From assembly GCA_964551815.1 (NCBI GenBank), contig CAZKEL010000076.1, positions 1 through 7,533 on the forward strand: a stretch of 7,533 nt of DNA, in the 5' to 3' direction. Both the position numbers and the translations under genes were made by a program. This document shows, in pieces, positions 6,178-7,533 of the stretch (the first letter of the stretch is position 1; each line of letters starts with the position of its first letter). Below the pieces are notes generated by a model. The model did no database searches and was not told where the DNA came from. It saw only the letters and a program-made list of their open reading frames with translations. Source of the stretch: D37C17 sp964551815 (GTDB taxonomy: Bacteria > Fidelibacterota > Marinisomatia > SCGC-AAA003-L08 > D37C17).

Positions 6178-7456
6178 GATTCAGCATCCCTATTAATTCT
6201 AAGAAACTATCGTTACTGATTTGCAAGGGGGTATTTATTGCAGTGGAAATATCCTCAATACTGAGATCGTCCAATGTTTGCGTACCCTCATCATTTAAGA
6301 TTCGGTGGCTCATCCAAACGGCATCTCCTAAATCACAGGGCGATAACTGTGAAATGATATCTGTACCGGTGAGCAACCCTGTAACCGTAACAGATTTTCC
6401 ATAAAAGTTATTTTCAACGGGAACAATATTCACAAACAGATTTTCTATTTGGTTCAATCGGGGTATTACTTCATTATTAAAGGTAGAATACACCAGCGTT
6501 CCTGTAGCAAGGGTTATATGGACTGGTGATGGAATGGATTCAGGGAAGGACGCCGATTCTTCCTCAAAATTATTTAAAAAAGAACGCACCTGCCCCACAC
6601 CATTCTCCGCTAAATCAAAGTTTCCATATTCTTTAGTTGGCGGAAAATCTGATTCTGCCAGGATATACCATTCATCAGACAATAAGACAAAGGCTGAGTC
6701 CTTACCAGGGAAGGTCTTTCTAAGTGCCGGCAGCTTTTTAATGAGGTTTTCCGCATAAGCCTTATCCACAGATTCTAATTTCATCAATCCTTTCCTATGA
6801 CCGGTGAGTCCCACCGGAACGATGGAACAGGAATGCAAAAGAGGGAAATACTGATATAAATCTTTCAGAGTATTTTCGAGATATTTTCCGTCATTCACCG
6901 AGGGCATGAGGACAATCTGAGTATGTAATTCTATACCATTTTTCGTCAGAAAAGCCAACTTATTGAGAAGTCCGTCATCGCGTTTGTACAGAAATAATTG
7001 TTGACGTAATTCAGGGTCGGTTACATGGACAGATATATAAAGAGGAGACATACGCTGTTCAACTATTCGGTTGAGTTCATTCTGCCCCATATTGGTCATA
7101 GTGATATAATGCCCATAAAGGTAGGACATTCTGTAATCACCATCCCGAAAATACATACCCTGGCGCATATTGGGGGGATTTTGATCAACAAAGCAAAATA
7201 CACAGTCGTTGGCGCAGCTGCGAATTTTCATTTCTTCAAATTCTACTCCTAAATCATCATCATACTCTTTTTCAACCTCAACTTGTTCGATTTTACCATC
7301 AATCTCAAAGTCCAGAATAAGTGATTCTTCAGTAATGCGGAATTTATAATCCAGTTCATCTTGAACTCGTTTCCCGTTTATGCGCATGAGCCGGTTTCCC
7401 CGCTGAATGCCTATTTCAGCTCCCAGGCTTTCCGGATGTACTTTTACTATCTTCAA
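6170..7456 (-). CDS. PDZ / radical SAM / DUF512 protein
   Basis: The 428-residue protein has three parts. A PDZ-like N-terminus covers about 1-70 (GAEIGIQRGNRLMRINGKRV is the carboxylate-binding-loop/strand region). A radical-SAM-type cluster motif CANDCVFC has C81, C85 and C88 (CX3CX2C), followed by FVDQNPPNMR. A DUF512 region runs from about 230 to 415, with GKSVTVTGLLTGTDI at 354-368 and MSHRILNDEG at 382-391. The layout is that of DUF512 Fe-S proteins found across Firmicutes, Cyanobacteria and others, often beside der. The reaction is unknown; a link to ribosome or tRNA biology is only suggested by the neighbour. No GGEP-like SAM motif is obvious, so the radical-SAM assignment rests on the cysteines and family knowledge. 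The start is TTG (7456-7454): an in-frame TAA lies three codons upstream, and the first ATG (residue 24) would cut the PDZ domain. No Shine-Dalgarno is visible. It is the first gene of the operon. Confidence 0.9.
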   Translation of the reverse strand: MKIVKVHPESLGAEIGIQRGNRLMRINGKRVQDELDYKFRITEESLILDFEIDGKIEQVEVEKEYDDDLGVEFEEMKIRSCANDCVFCFVDQNPPNMRQGMYFRDGDYRMSYLYGHYITMTNMGQNELNRIVEQRMSPLYISVHVTDPELRQQLFLYKRDDGLLNKLAFLTKNGIELHTQIVLMPSVNDGKYLENTLKDLYQYFPLLHSCSIVPVGLTGHRKGLMKLESVDKAYAENLIKKLPALRKTFPGKDSAFVLLSDEWYILAESDFPPTKEYGNFDLAENGVGQVRSFLNNFEEESASFPESIPSPVHITLATGTLVYSTFNNEVIPRLNQIENLFVNIVPVENNFYGKSVTVTGLLTGTDIISQLSPCDLGDAVWMSHRILNDEGTQTLDDLSIEDISTAINTPLQISNDSFLELIGMLNHG

Positions 7457-7533
7457 TTGGAATTATCAGTAATAAATTGACGGTAAATTTACTGAGCCTT
7501 TGAATGGAATTAATATGGATAATAAGAGAATCA
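7457..7533. other. Right-edge region upstream of the DUF512-der operon
   Basis: This 77-bp AT-rich stretch must contain, or lie next to, the promoter of the - strand operon, but I cannot place one with confidence on that strand. On the + strand TTGACG (7477-7482), a 17-nt spacer and TTGAAT (7500-7505) form a weak sigma-70-like pair that could drive a rightward gene beyond the edge. ATG at 7515 opens a frame (MDNKRI) that is cut by the window end and has no good ribosome binding site. Confidence 0.25.

Noticed and set aside
7514..7526. 13-bp identity with the start of the truncated four-helix gene (1135-1147), suggesting a second copy at the right edge
   Set aside because: A 13-bp match is expected about by chance in a window this size, the following codons diverge, and only six codons are visible before the edge.

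Overview
The window is about 7.5 kb of moderately AT-rich bacterial chromosome. It holds two queuosine-pathway genes on the + strand (queE, queC) that converge on a tightly packed four-gene operon on the - strand. The operon, in transcription order, is a PDZ/radical-SAM/DUF512 protein, the ribosome-assembly GTPase Der, a large secreted metalloprotease-like protein, and a YigZ/IMPACT-family protein. The secreted protein ends in what looks like a type IX secretion (Por) sorting domain. That points to the Fibrobacterota-Chlorobiota-Bacteroidota (FCB) superphylum; a Marinimicrobia/Calditrichota/Ignavibacteria-like lineage is plausible, but this is inference and not proven here.

Left end (1-395): no convincing gene. 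It contains a very AT-rich stretch with a small perfect hairpin, a GC-rich 14-bp stem-loop (two G-U pairs), and a purine-rich tract leading into queE. queE (396-1058) is complete and begins behind a good ribosome binding site.

The most interesting part is 1059-1357, between queE and queC. One base after the queE stop codon comes a tandem array of seven 7-bp units (GATTTAA grading into GATGGAA). Next is a truncated gene for a four-helix-bundle protein of the 23S rRNA intervening-sequence (S23) family, which breaks off after the conserved NYRAAC motif. Then comes a second array of six different 7-bp units (GGAGAAA/GGAGACT type). The second array runs into the 5' end of queC, which has no ATG near its normal start. 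The best start is a GTG that overlaps the stop of the truncated gene (GTGA) and lies inside the array, so the first residues of QueC are encoded by repeat DNA. The layout suggests a small repeat-flanked element that inserted between two neighbouring queuosine genes, decayed, and now serves as their translational leader. Because 7 is not a multiple of 3, copy-number changes in the array would shift the queC reading frame.

Right part (2193-7456): the four - strand genes overlap by 8, 4 and 1 nt (DUF512/der, der/protease, protease/yigZ), so they are almost certainly one transcript with coupled translation. DUF512-der is a gene pair known from other bacteria; the exported protease and yigZ look like lineage-specific additions. 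The 176-bp convergent gap (2017-2192) and the 77 bp at the right edge hold no confident genes.
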